A stretch of DNA of 64,000 bases from VAXT01 sp963728535 (GTDB taxonomy: Bacteria; Actinomycetota; Thermoleophilia; Gaiellales; Gaiellaceae): NCBI GenBank assembly GCA_963728535.1, contig CAVSKK010000001.1, positions 868,001 to 932,000 on the forward strand. The letters run 5' to 3'. The first letter of the stretch is position 1. Each line of letters opens with the position of its first letter. Positions 57,166-64,000 of the stretch are shown here, piece by piece. The notes under the pieces were generated by a model. It did no database searches, was not told where the DNA came from, and saw nothing but the letters and a program-made list of their open reading frames with translations. Made by a program: the position numbers and the translations under genes.

Positions 57166-58004
57166 CCGTTCGGCCGCACGTCGTCATCTACGTCACCCGT
57201 GAGCACCCGGAGACAGGTGCAGACGAATTCCTCGTCTTCGACGTTCCCGGCCAGACCGATTTCGCAGCCGTTGTGCCGGGCGGCGGCATCGACGGAGGCG
57301 AGTCCATTGAGGATGCGGCGGTGCGTGAAGCGCGAGAGGAAACCGGGATCGACGTCCAAGTCTTGCGGACGTTCGGAATGGCCGAGCACCCCGGACTGCG
57401 TGAGCCGCACCATGTCCATCAGAGCCACTTCGTCCAGGCGACGCCTCGCGAGCGCTTGCCCGACGAATGGGAGCACCACATCACAGGTCACGGGGCCGAG
57501 GCCGGATCCAAGGTCCGTTGCTACTGGCTTCCGGTGCAAGCGGACGCCGAGGTCTGGGGGTACCGAGGTCACTTCCTCGGCGACCTCGTGCGCAAGCGCG
57601 TGGTCGGATACGTCACTCGCGGCCGCGAGCTCCTCGTCTTCGACCACGGTGGGACGACGCAGCTCCCCGCGGGAAGGATCGATCCGCACGAGACCCTCGA
57701 GGAAGGCCTCGCCCGCGAGATCGAGGAGGAGACGGGCATCACCAGGGTGGACGTCGTCGGCGAGCTGGCCGATGCCGCAGAGTTCGCCAGGCTCTTCGGT
57801 CCCGGAGCGCACGAGAGCCATGCGTTTCATGCAGTGACCGACGCGGAAACACCCAACGCGTGGGACCACCACGTGACCGGAACCGGCATGGATGCCGGCA
57901 TCGTCTACCCGTGCCGCTGGGTGCCACTCGACGCGTGTCCACTCCTTTGGGGGAGTGACGATCCTTTGGTTGAAACGCTCCGGCAGTCGATGACAGAGAA
58001 ATGA
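57162..58004 (+). CDS. Tandem NUDIX hydrolase without a standard start codon
   Basis: A protein of about 280 residues with two complete NUDIX boxes: GGGIDGGESIEDAAVREARE-ETGI in the first half and GRIDPHETLEEGLAREIEEE-TGI in the second. Each should bind divalent metal and hydrolyse a nucleoside diphosphate linked to X. No ATG, GTG or TTG exists in frame between 57003 and the first conserved strand (RPHVVIYV); a CTG at 57162 overlapping the HhH-GPD stop (CTGA) is the best candidate. The only upstream GTG (56925) would read about 80 residues through the HhH-GPD gene. A missing base in the sequence is an alternative. Confidence 0.75.
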   Translation: MTVRPHVVIYVTREHPETGADEFLVFDVPGQTDFAAVVPGGGIDGGESIEDAAVREAREETGIDVQVLRTFGMAEHPGLREPHHVHQSHFVQATPRERLPDEWEHHITGHGAEAGSKVRCYWLPVQADAEVWGYRGHFLGDLVRKRVVGYVTRGRELLVFDHGGTTQLPAGRIDPHETLEEGLAREIEEETGITRVDVVGELADAAEFARLFGPGAHESHAFHAVTDAETPNAWDHHVTGTGMDAGIVYPCRWVPLDACPLLWGSDDPLVETLRQSMTEK

Positions 58005-58909
58005 GCCGCATCTTTCTGCTCGTGCTCGTGGTCGGGCTTGCGCTCGGAGGCTCGTCCGCAAGCGCGCTTCGCCTCCCGGGCGCGCCGCGCTGCCCGGTGT
58101 TCCCGAAGTCGAATCCCTGGAACCAGCGAGTCGACTCGCGTCCGGTCGCGGCGAACTCCGCGCAGATCGTCGACTCGATCGGAGCAGGCACCGGCCTCCA
58201 CGCGGATTTCGGCGCCGGCCTCTGGGATGGCGCTCCGATCGGGATCCCGATCACCGTCGTCGGGCGCAGTCAGCCCAGGAGCCGCGTCTCGTTCGAGTAC
58301 GCCGACGAATCCGATCGTGGCCCGTACCCCATTCCCCGCAACGTGAAGATCGAGGGCGGCCGCTCCTCCACGGGCGACCGGCACGCGCTGATCGTCGACC
58401 GCTCGTCTTGCCGCCTCTATGAGCTCTATGCGCTCTATCCGAAGGGGCGCGGCTGGCGCGCCGGGTCGGGAGCGATCTGGAGCATGCGCTCGAACAAGGT
58501 CCGGCCTGCCGGCTGGACTTCAGCCGATGCGGCCGGCCTTCCCATCTTCCCGGGCCTCGCGCGCTACGACGAGGTCAAGCGTGGGGCGATCGACCATGCG
58601 CTGCGTTTCACGGTCCAGCGGACTCGTCGTGCCTACGTCTTCCCGGCGCGCCACTTCGCGAGCGAATCGAACGACCCGAACCTGCCGGCAATGGGTCTTC
58701 GCCTGCGGCTGAAGGCGAGCTTCGACGTCAGCGGATTCCCGCGGCAGGCACGGATTGTCCTGGTCGCCCTCAAGCGCTACGGAATGCTCGTCGCGGACAA
58801 CGGATCGAGCTGGTACATCACCGGAGCGCCCGACCCACGGTGGTCGAACGACCAGCTACACACGCTGGGTCGAGTGCACGGTTCGGACTTCGAAGTGGTC
58901 GGCCGGTAG
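58001..58909 (+). CDS. Secreted protein of unknown function
   Basis: A 302-residue protein with a signal peptide (MSRIFLLVLVVGLALGGSSA). The mature chain has WNQRVDSRPVAANSAQI, DESDRGPYPIP, GDRHALIVDRSSCRLYELYA, GWTSADAAGLPIFPGLARYD, ARHFASESNDPNLPAMG and LVALKRYGMLVADNGSSWYI, a combination recurring in uncharacterised secreted actinobacterial proteins. It could be a carbohydrate- or wall-active protein, but no catalytic set is proven. The ATG overlaps the NUDIX stop (ATGA). Confidence 0.75.
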   Translation: MSRIFLLVLVVGLALGGSSASALRLPGAPRCPVFPKSNPWNQRVDSRPVAANSAQIVDSIGAGTGLHADFGAGLWDGAPIGIPITVVGRSQPRSRVSFEYADESDRGPYPIPRNVKIEGGRSSTGDRHALIVDRSSCRLYELYALYPKGRGWRAGSGAIWSMRSNKVRPAGWTSADAAGLPIFPGLARYDEVKRGAIDHALRFTVQRTRRAYVFPARHFASESNDPNLPAMGLRLRLKASFDVSGFPRQARIVLVALKRYGMLVADNGSSWYITGAPDPRWSNDQLHTLGRVHGSDFEVVGR

Positions 58910-58947
58910 GGAAAACCAATCGGGCGCGGTGCCCGAACTGCCAAGTG

Positions 58948-59424
58948 ATGATTCGCAAGGGAACCTGTGTCATCGCCGGCGTTGTTTGCTTGATCGCGAC
59001 GGGTTGCGGCAGCGAGAGTGGAAGCGAGTCGAGCGGCAGTGGGCCGGTGACCGTCAACCTCGCCGAGCAGAACGGCTCCGGCGAGTCGGGAACCGCGACG
59101 CTGACGGCGGAGGGCGACAGGACGAAGGTCGTCCTCGACATCCAGAACCCGTCCGCAACGATGGCCTCCGAGGCACTGCCTGCTCACATCCACAAGGGCT
59201 CGTGCGCCGAGCTCGATCCAACCCCGGCCTATGCGCTCGCGGACGTGAAGGACGGCGCCTCGACGAGCACCGTCGACGCGAAGCTCGACGATCTGCGCAA
59301 CGGCGCCTTCGCGATCAACGTGCACAAGTCGGCCGCAGAGATCCAGACCTACGTCGCGTGCGGAGACATCGGCACGGGCGAAGGCGGAAGCGGCGAAGAC
59401 GGCGGCAGCGGCTACGGCTACTAG
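58948..59424 (+). CDS. Lipoprotein with CHRD-like domain
   Basis: A 158-residue lipoprotein: signal MIRKGTCVIAGVVCLIATGC with Cys20 in a lipobox, a Ser/Gly-rich linker, then a beta-rich domain with NGSGESGTATLTAEGDRTKV, the His-containing AHIHKGSCAELDP and INVHKSAAEIQTYVACGDIG, which fits CHRD-like or superoxide-dismutase-like folds. The tail is Gly-rich (GTGEGGSGEDGGSGYGY). A GTG one codon upstream is an equal start. Probably extracellular; function not defined. Confidence 0.78.
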   Translation: MIRKGTCVIAGVVCLIATGCGSESGSESSGSGPVTVNLAEQNGSGESGTATLTAEGDRTKVVLDIQNPSATMASEALPAHIHKGSCAELDPTPAYALADVKDGASTSTVDAKLDDLRNGAFAINVHKSAAEIQTYVACGDIGTGEGGSGEDGGSGYGY

Positions 59425-59461
59425 GCCGGGGTCGCGCGCGCACCCTAATCGTCGCGATCGT

Positions 59462-59483
59462 CCCCCCGGGGGCCTGCGGCCCC
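59462..59483. terminator. GC-rich hairpins between convergent genes
   Basis: CCCCCCGGGGG and GGGGCC-TGC-GGCCCC lie in the 135-base gap between the CHRD-like gene and the LigD polymerase gene, with a TTACCCCC tract after them. Likely a terminator. Confidence 0.5.
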
Positions 59484-59559
59484 TTACCCCCGCTGTTGAC
59501 GCTAGCGGGAAATCTGTGACGCGTGGGGAACCGGACCGTGCCGAAAGCGTGACAAGTCG

Positions 59560-60501
59560 CTACTCGACGTCCGCGCTGGACTCAGCGCGCAGCGACCGTA
59601 GCGCCGGCCCCAAGGCCTGACCGCCGCGGAGCACGGGCTCGAAGAGGTCGCCGTGCTTCTCGATCCGCGCCAGCGCCTCCCACCGACCGAAGTCGCGCGG
59701 GCGCACTTTCTCGCCCAGCTCTTCCCAGCGCAACGGCGTCGACACCGGGGCTCCCGGCTTCGGCCGCACCGAGTAGGCGGACGCGATCGTCTTGCCGTGC
59801 CCGTTCTGGCGATGGTCGACCAACACGCCGCGCCGCTTCTTCTTGAGCCATTCGGTCGTCACGAGCCCAGGGTTGTCCGCCTCGAGGCCGCGCGATACCA
59901 GCTCGGCCAGCTCGTACGCCTCGGGGTACGAGTAGCGGCGCGCGATCGGCACGAGCACGTGTATTCCGTCGGCGCCGCTCGTCTTCACGTACGAGCGCAG
60001 CTCGAGGCGGTCGAGCGCTTCACGAACGAGGTGAGCAACGCGAATCGCCTGGACGAAGCCGTTCCGCGACTCCGGCGGGTCGAGGTCGAAGACGACGTAG
60101 TCCGGGCGGTCCGGCTTGTCGACGCGCGAGTACCAGGCGTTCATGTCGATGCAGTTCATCTGCACCATCCAGACGAGCGCCGCGGGCTCGTTGACGAGCG
60201 TGAAGTCGACGAGCCGCGACTCGCCCTTGCTTTCGCGGGGCCAGGTCCGGAACTGCCTCGTCGGCAGCCAGTCCGGCTTGCCCTTCGGCGCCTGCTTGTG
60301 AAAGTACGCCTGTCCGCGGATGCCGTACGGGTAGCGCTTGAGCGTGAACGGGCGGTTCTCCAGGTGCGGAACGATCGCCGGGCCCACCTCGGCGTAGTAC
60401 TCGGCGAGATCCTTCTTGGTGACGCGCTCACCCGGGAAGAGGACCTTGTCCGGGCTCGTCAGCCGCACCCGGCGCCGGCCGATCTGGAGCTCGTCGCTCA
60501 C
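59560..60501 (-). CDS. LigD-type DNA primase-polymerase domain protein
   Basis: A 313-residue stand-alone PolDom of the archaeo-eukaryotic primase type. It opens IGRRRVRLTSPDKVLFPGER and carries the metal-binding DLDPP (Asp139, Asp141), the GIHVLVPI strand after VKTSGAD and the C-terminal RTVASAYSVRPKP-like segment (TIASAYSVRPKPGAPVSTPL). In NHEJ the LigD polymerase adds ribonucleotides at breaks; here no ligase, nuclease or Ku domain is fused or adjacent. GTG start overlaps the stop of the upstream methyltransferase gene (GTGA). Confidence 0.9.
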   Translation of the reverse strand: MSDELQIGRRRVRLTSPDKVLFPGERVTKKDLAEYYAEVGPAIVPHLENRPFTLKRYPYGIRGQAYFHKQAPKGKPDWLPTRQFRTWPRESKGESRLVDFTLVNEPAALVWMVQMNCIDMNAWYSRVDKPDRPDYVVFDLDPPESRNGFVQAIRVAHLVREALDRLELRSYVKTSGADGIHVLVPIARRYSYPEAYELAELVSRGLEADNPGLVTTEWLKKKRRGVLVDHRQNGHGKTIASAYSVRPKPGAPVSTPLRWEELGEKVRPRDFGRWEALARIEKHGDLFEPVLRGGQALGPALRSLRAESSADVE

Positions 60502-61217
60502 GCGGACAGCCTCGTCCACGTGAGCTCGTGCTTTAGCGGCAACCGGTACGGCCTGGCGAGCAGCGGCCGAACACGGTCGAAGAGCGCCTCGCGCTCGTTC
60601 GCGGGAAGCGATGCGAACGAGCTGGTCGTCGAGTAGAGCGTAAGCAGCTCGTCGGGGTCGACCGTGATCTCGTCGGTGTCCCGCTCGACCTGGAGCGGCA
60701 GGAAGGGCGAGCCGGCGAAGGCGCCGTGCCAAGGCAAGCGCCGCTGTGGTTGGGAGCGGTCCCACGGCTCTCGCAACGGTGCAAGCGTCTCCTCGGGTAG
60801 CGGCGGCTCGGTCTCCCACCAGTGCGTCCACAGGATCGCGAGGCCGCCGCGCGGCCGGAGGACACGCGCGATCTCGGGGATCGCAGCGTCCGGGTCGAAC
60901 CAGTGGAACGCCTCGCCGACGAAGACCGCATCCACGCTCGCGTCCTCGAGCGGGATCGCCTCCGCACTCCCGGCGAGCGCTTCGCTATTCAGCGCGCGCA
61001 TCCGCTCGTCCGGCTCGACGGCAACGACGTTTTCGAAGCGCCGGGCGAGCTCCGGCGTCACGCGCCCCGTGCCGGCCCCCAGGTCGAGCACGCGCGCACC
61101 GGCGTCGAGCTCGAGCAGCTTCTTGGCGCGATCGAGCAGCACCCGCGAGTACGGCGGCCGGACACGGTCGTAGGTCTCGGCGACGTTCCCGAAGCTATGG
61201 CGTAGCTCAGCCAACAC
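60498..61217 (-). CDS. Class I SAM-dependent methyltransferase
   Basis: A 239-residue methyltransferase. It starts LRHSFGNVAETYDRVRPPYS, motif I is VLDLGAGTGRVTPELARRF, motif II VVAVEPDERM, motif IV VDAVFVGEAFHWFD and a following LRPRGGLAILWT. The AETYDRVRPPY start is typical of ubiquinone/menaquinone-type or small-molecule methyltransferases. GTG start overlaps the acyl-CoA dehydrogenase by 11 bases, and the stop overlaps the LigD start by four bases. Confidence 0.85.
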   Translation of the reverse strand: MLAELRHSFGNVAETYDRVRPPYSRVLLDRAKKLLELDAGARVLDLGAGTGRVTPELARRFENVVAVEPDERMRALNSEALAGSAEAIPLEDASVDAVFVGEAFHWFDPDAAIPEIARVLRPRGGLAILWTHWWETEPPLPEETLAPLREPWDRSQPQRRLPWHGAFAGSPFLPLQVERDTDEITVDPDELLTLYSTTSSFASLPANEREALFDRVRPLLARPYRLPLKHELTWTRLSA

Positions 61218-62388
61218 CGGCGAGGAGAAACGCGCGGTTTTCCTTCAGCATCTCGCGGGCGATGACGAGCCGCTGAATCTGATTCGTGCCCTCGTAGATC
61301 TGCGTGATCTTCGCGTCGCGCATCATGCGCTCGACCGGATACTCCTGCATGTAGCCGTAGCCGCCGAGGATCTGCACCGCGTCCGTCGTGACCTCCATGG
61401 CCACATCGGTGCAGTAGAGCTTCGCCATCGCGGAGATCTTTGTCAGCTCCTCGTCCGGCGCGCCCTCGTCGATCATCATCCCGATCTTGTAGAGCAGCCC
61501 GCGGGCGGCCTCGCACTTCGTCTCCATGTCCGCGAGCATCCCGGCGATCAGCTGATGCTGTGCGATCGGCTTGCCCATCGTCTCGCGGCTCTTCGCGTAC
61601 TCGAGCGCGTAGTCGGTAGCACCCTGCGCGAGCCCGAGCCCCTGCGCGGCGATTCCCGGCCGCGAGCGGTCGAGGATCCTCATCGCGATCCTGAAGCCCT
61701 CACCCTCTTCGCCGAGCAGATTGTCGGCTGGGATGCGCATGTCGGTGAAGAAGATCTCGCCGGTCGTGGAGCCCTTGATCCCCATCTTCGGCTCGATCCG
61801 ACCGACTTCGAACCCCGGCGTGTCCGCCTCGACGACGAACGCGGAGATGCCCGAGTGTCCGGCCTCGAGATCGGTCTTCGCGAACACGACGTACAGCCCC
61901 GCGACGCCCGCGTTCGTGATGAAGCGCTTGCCGCCGTTGAGGACGTACACATCGCCGTCGAGCCGGGCCTCGGTGCGCATCGCCGCCGAGTCCGAGCCTG
62001 ACCCCGGCTCTGTCAGCGCGTAGGCAGCCAGCCACTCGCCGCTCGCAAGCCGCGGCAGGAAGCGCTGCTTCTGCTCCTCGGTGCCGGCGAGCTTGATCCC
62101 GAGCGATCCGAGCTCCTGGACGGCGAGGATGAGACCGGTCGTTGCGCAGACCTTCGAGAGCTCCTCGATCGCAACGAGCACCATGAGCGCGCCGGTTCCC
62201 GTGCCGCCGTACTCCTCGTCGTAAGGCAAGCCGAAGAGCTCGTGCTCCTTGAAGAGCTCGACCATGTCCCAGGGGAACTCACCCTGCTTGTCGATCTCGG
62301 CCGCGCGTGGAGCAACGCGCTCACGCGTGAGCGTGCGCACGAGGTCGCGGATCTCGCGCTGCTCATCGGTCAGCGGGTCGCTCGGCAC
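61207..62388 (-). CDS. Acyl-CoA dehydrogenase
   Basis: A 393-residue flavoprotein. FAD and substrate motifs are YALTEPGSGSDSAAMRTEAR, FITNAGVAGLYVVFAKT, and FTDMRIPADNLLGEEGEGF; the catalytic Glu is in IYEGTNQIQR. It belongs to the short/medium-chain branch and lacks the isovaleryl-type substitution, so the chain specificity is open. It is in a minus-strand chain with a methyltransferase and LigD polymerase downstream. A TAGGAT box (62396-62401) lies seven bases before the GTG start and shares its TAG with the stop of the upstream gene. Confidence 0.9.
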   Translation of the reverse strand: MPSDPLTDEQREIRDLVRTLTRERVAPRAAEIDKQGEFPWDMVELFKEHELFGLPYDEEYGGTGTGALMVLVAIEELSKVCATTGLILAVQELGSLGIKLAGTEEQKQRFLPRLASGEWLAAYALTEPGSGSDSAAMRTEARLDGDVYVLNGGKRFITNAGVAGLYVVFAKTDLEAGHSGISAFVVEADTPGFEVGRIEPKMGIKGSTTGEIFFTDMRIPADNLLGEEGEGFRIAMRILDRSRPGIAAQGLGLAQGATDYALEYAKSRETMGKPIAQHQLIAGMLADMETKCEAARGLLYKIGMMIDEGAPDEELTKISAMAKLYCTDVAMEVTTDAVQILGGYGYMQEYPVERMMRDAKITQIYEGTNQIQRLVIAREMLKENRAFLLAGVG

Positions 62389-62395
62389 GACCGAG

Positions 62396-62401
62396 ATCCT
62401 A
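62396..62401 (-). promoter_or_regulatory. -10 box, leaderless promoter of the acyl-CoA dehydrogenase gene
   Basis: TAGGAT on the minus strand, seven bases before the GTG at 62388. The TAG is the stop codon of the gene at 62399. Confidence 0.55.
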
Positions 62402-62785
62402 TGGCTCGAGCTCAGCGCGAAACGCCCGCTCGTCCGCGACGGCGACGAGGAAGACGAGGATTGCGGTACCGAGGCCGGCCGTCAGCATCGTCCCGAGGAT
62501 CCAGTCCGTCTGGTCGCTCGTCGACATGAAGCCGATCATCATCAGGGGGAAGTAGACGAGTAGGGCGAAGGCCGCACCGATCGTGAGGCAGTCGGCGACG
62601 AGCCTCAGCTTGTTGGCCGCCGATGGGAGCATGAAGTCGGCTTGCGAGACATCCGGGAACGGGTGCAGTGGATGCGTCTTCATGGTGATCGATGCTCGGT
62701 CCCAGCCTTTCGGCTCGTCACCGGTCTCCATGAATCCAGCTACGGGAGGATCGGCCCGCTCGTCCTCTGTCGTTTTCTCGTAGGC
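62399..62785 (-). CDS. Small membrane protein
   Basis: About 128 residues from a GTG at 62785 (in-frame ATG codons further in are alternatives, for example at MKTHPLHPF). A hydrophilic, Asp/Glu-rich N-terminal part precedes two transmembrane helices (LTIGAAFALLVYFPLMMIGF and GTMLTAGLGTAILVFLVAVA). No family recognised. It follows the 60-residue gene by 13 bases. Confidence 0.6.
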   Translation of the reverse strand, partial: AYEKTTEDERADPPVAGFMETGDEPKGWDRASITMKTHPLHPFPDVSQADFMLPSAANKLRLVADCLTIGAAFALLVYFPLMMIGFMSTSDQTDWILGTMLTAGLGTAILVFLVAVADERAFRAELEP

Positions 62786-62798
62786 CACGTACCAAATT

Positions 62799-62981
62799 CT
62801 ACTCGCGAAGCGAATCGACTCTGAGAATCGCGAGCATGCGGTCGATCGAGGCGAGCACCTCACGCGCTCCTTGTCCCGCCTTCGGGTCGTCGAAGGCCAT
62901 GCTCAGCTCTTGCGCAAGCCCGCGTAGCGCGGTGAGCCGCGACAGGAGCTCGGCGTGGTCGGCTGCGGAGAGCTGGATCAC
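62799..62981 (-). CDS. Small helical protein, 60 residues
   Basis: Starts MIQLSAADHAELLSRLTALR and continues LAQELSMAFDDPKAGQGARE, a mostly alpha-helical small protein. Its GTG overlaps the TGA of the VOC gene (GTGA), so it is translated from the same message as the VOC protein and the flavin-Rieske protein. No known family. Confidence 0.65.
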   Translation of the reverse strand: MIQLSAADHAELLSRLTALRGLAQELSMAFDDPKAGQGAREVLASIDRMLAILRVDSLRE

Positions 62982-63331
62982 CGGTCGTGGAACACCGCCT
63001 CGACGTTGTTTCCGTCCGGATCGAGAACGAACGCGCCGTAGTAGCCCTCGTGGTAGACGGGCCGCTCGCCAGGCGGGCCGTTGTCGCGGTAACCGGCGTC
63101 CATGGCCGCATGGTGGAACGCATCGACCTCCGCCCGGCTCTTGGCCGGGAACGCGATGTGGACGTTCTGCGCGACGGGTTTGTCGTCCGCGGCGATCGAG
63201 AAGTCGCCCCACTCCACAAACGGCACGGTGTCGTCCTCGTGGGGCTCGAAGCCGAGAGGCGCGAGAACGCACGAGTAGAAGGCCTTGCTCGCCTCGAAAT
63301 CCGAGACGCGGATCGTCACGTGGTCGATCAC
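62978..63331 (-). CDS. VOC family (glyoxalase-like) protein
   Basis: A 117-residue VOC protein (IDHVTIRVSDFEASKAFYSC, EVDAFHHAAMDAGYRDNGPP, GAFVLDPDGNNVEAVFHDR). The typical metal triad appears with His (IDHVT), a mid-chain His and Glu near EAVFH. It is a candidate dioxygenase or lyase-like metalloprotein. The GTG overlaps the stop of the flavin-Rieske gene (GTGA), and its own stop overlaps the next gene. Confidence 0.85.
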   Translation of the reverse strand: MIDHVTIRVSDFEASKAFYSCVLAPLGFEPHEDDTVPFVEWGDFSIAADDKPVAQNVHIAFPAKSRAEVDAFHHAAMDAGYRDNGPPGERPVYHEGYYGAFVLDPDGNNVEAVFHDR

Positions 63332-64000
63332 CTGTCGTCGAGGCGCCTCAGCGGCTTCACGGTCGGGCCCTGGATCACCTCGCCCTCACCCGAATAGCGC
63401 GACCCGTGGCAGGGGCAGTCCCAGCTCCGCTCCGCCGCATTCCAGGCCACGTGGCAATAGAGATGCCGACAGACCGGCGAGAGGAGATGCAGCGTCCCGG
63501 CGTCATCACGGTAAGCGGCGCGCTTCCGTCCACGCACGCGCACAATCCCTCCCTCGCCGGCCGCGAGCTCGTCCAGCTCCTTCTCGGCCGGCCTGAAGCG
63601 ATCGATGATCCAGTGCCGGCCGCTGGATGCGTTTCCGCTCACGAAGCGTTTGAACGATGCCTTGGGCGTGAACCGCTTGGCGCCGTACAGATCGGCCCAC
63701 GGATTCTCGCGTCCGAGGATGACATCGGTGAGCAGCATCCCGGCCAGCGTCCCGGACGTCATGCCCCATTTGCTGTAACCCGTGGCTGCGTGAACATGGT
63801 GCGTCGTGCGCCGCAGGCGGCCGATGAACGGCACCCGGTCGACCGACATGTAGTCCTGAGTCGACCAGCGGTATTCGGGAGCCCCGGCCTGAGGCCAGTG
63901 CTCCCGCAAGAAGTCCTCCAGCGCCTGGTAGCGCGCGGACGTGTCGTCCTCCTCGCCCGGCTTGTGGCCCTGGCCGCCGACCTGGATCAGCAGCCGCTCA
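63328..64000 (-). CDS. FAD-dependent oxidoreductase with C-terminal Rieske domain (partial)
   Basis: The C-terminal 220 residues or so of a longer gene whose start lies beyond the window edge. Visible are the end of a DAO-type flavoprotein domain (RVPFIGRLRRTTHHVHAATG and YSKWGMTSGTLAGMLLTDVI) and a Rieske 2Fe-2S domain with C-R-H (VCRHLYCHVAW) and CPCHGSRYSGEG. Fusions of this kind pass electrons within one chain. It leads a chain of overlapping genes with the VOC and 60-residue proteins. Confidence 0.88.
   Translation of the reverse strand, partial: ERLLIQVGGQGHKPGEEDDTSARYQALEDFLREHWPQAGAPEYRWSTQDYMSVDRVPFIGRLRRTTHHVHAATGYSKWGMTSGTLAGMLLTDVILGRENPWADLYGAKRFTPKASFKRFVSGNASSGRHWIIDRFRPAEKELDELAAGEGGIVRVRGRKRAAYRDDAGTLHLLSPVCRHLYCHVAWNAAERSWDCPCHGSRYSGEGEVIQGPTVKPLRRLDDR

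Noticed and set aside
51577..59530. The two convergent gaps (51547-51684 and 59425-59559) as copies of one repeat
   Set aside because: Both hold GC-rich hairpins and a vaguely similar tail (GGGAATCCGTGACG and GGGAAATCTGTGACG), but the alignment is too weak to call a shared element by eye.

Overview
The window is high-GC chromosomal DNA with short intergenic gaps, many 1-4 bp start/stop overlaps and frequent GTG starts. The gene content (a FliA/WhiG-type sigma factor, an actinobacterial EF-G-like paralogue, FtsZ behind a ParA, Lhr helicase with a Nei-type glycosylase, a stand-alone LigD polymerase domain, an Rv2258c-like methyltransferase) and the many leaderless-looking promoters point to an actinomycete, most likely of the Thermoleophilia (Gaiellales/Solirubrobacterales) kind. 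This placement is an inference from gene content; no rRNA is present. I see no CRISPR array, insertion sequence, phage or plasmid genes, and no gene-free stretch longer than about 160 bp.

Layout. 1-4.1 kb: minus-strand genes for an aldehyde dehydrogenase, an SAM methyltransferase and a glutathione transferase, plus two small conserved proteins. 4.2-4.8 kb: a PadR regulator with a small coiled-coil partner and a candidate operator. 4.9-8.7 kb: lipoprotein, EF-G-like GTPase, sigma factor, small membrane protein. 8.75 kb: tRNA-Trp. 8.9-17.9 kb: a mixed region of methyltransferase, frameshifted reductase, cupin, beta-propeller, esterase, tandem GNAT, GGDEF and exported proteins, with a duplicated gene fragment and one copy of a 55-bp repeat. 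18-31.3 kb: coenzyme A metabolism, with methylcrotonyl-CoA carboxylase beta (18.0 kb), a methylglutaconyl-CoA hydratase-like protein and the carboxylase alpha chain (23.1-25.5 kb), an SCP2 protein, a leucyl aminopeptidase and an acyl-CoA dehydrogenase, consistent with peptide and leucine breakdown. 31.4-39.5 kb: MBL-rhodanese protein, then a minus-strand run MFS transporter, MeaB, threonine dehydratase, cyclase-ATPase. 39.6-46.2 kb: radical SAM protein, then GGT/GNAT/HisC and a divergent membrane protein. 46.2-50 kb: ParA-FtsZ operon and two uncharacterised genes. 50-60.5 kb: genome-maintenance genes (Nei, Lhr, HIT-like, HhH-GPD, tandem NUDIX, LigD polymerase). 60.5-64 kb: a tightly packed minus-strand chain ending in a partial FAD-Rieske oxidoreductase.

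The most general signal is promoter architecture. At least fourteen starts carry a TANNNT box exactly 6-8 bases before ATG/GTG (often TAGGCT), as expected for leaderless mRNAs. Three of these boxes reuse the TAG stop codon of preceding coding sequence, and two pairs face each other across very short divergent gaps. A separate perfect GCCGATAA box, the -10 type of the FliA/WhiG sigma factors, sits before a small uncharacterised gene at 28.5 kb. Two genes carry single-base frameshifts and one gene has no standard start codon; sequencing or assembly error cannot be excluded for these.
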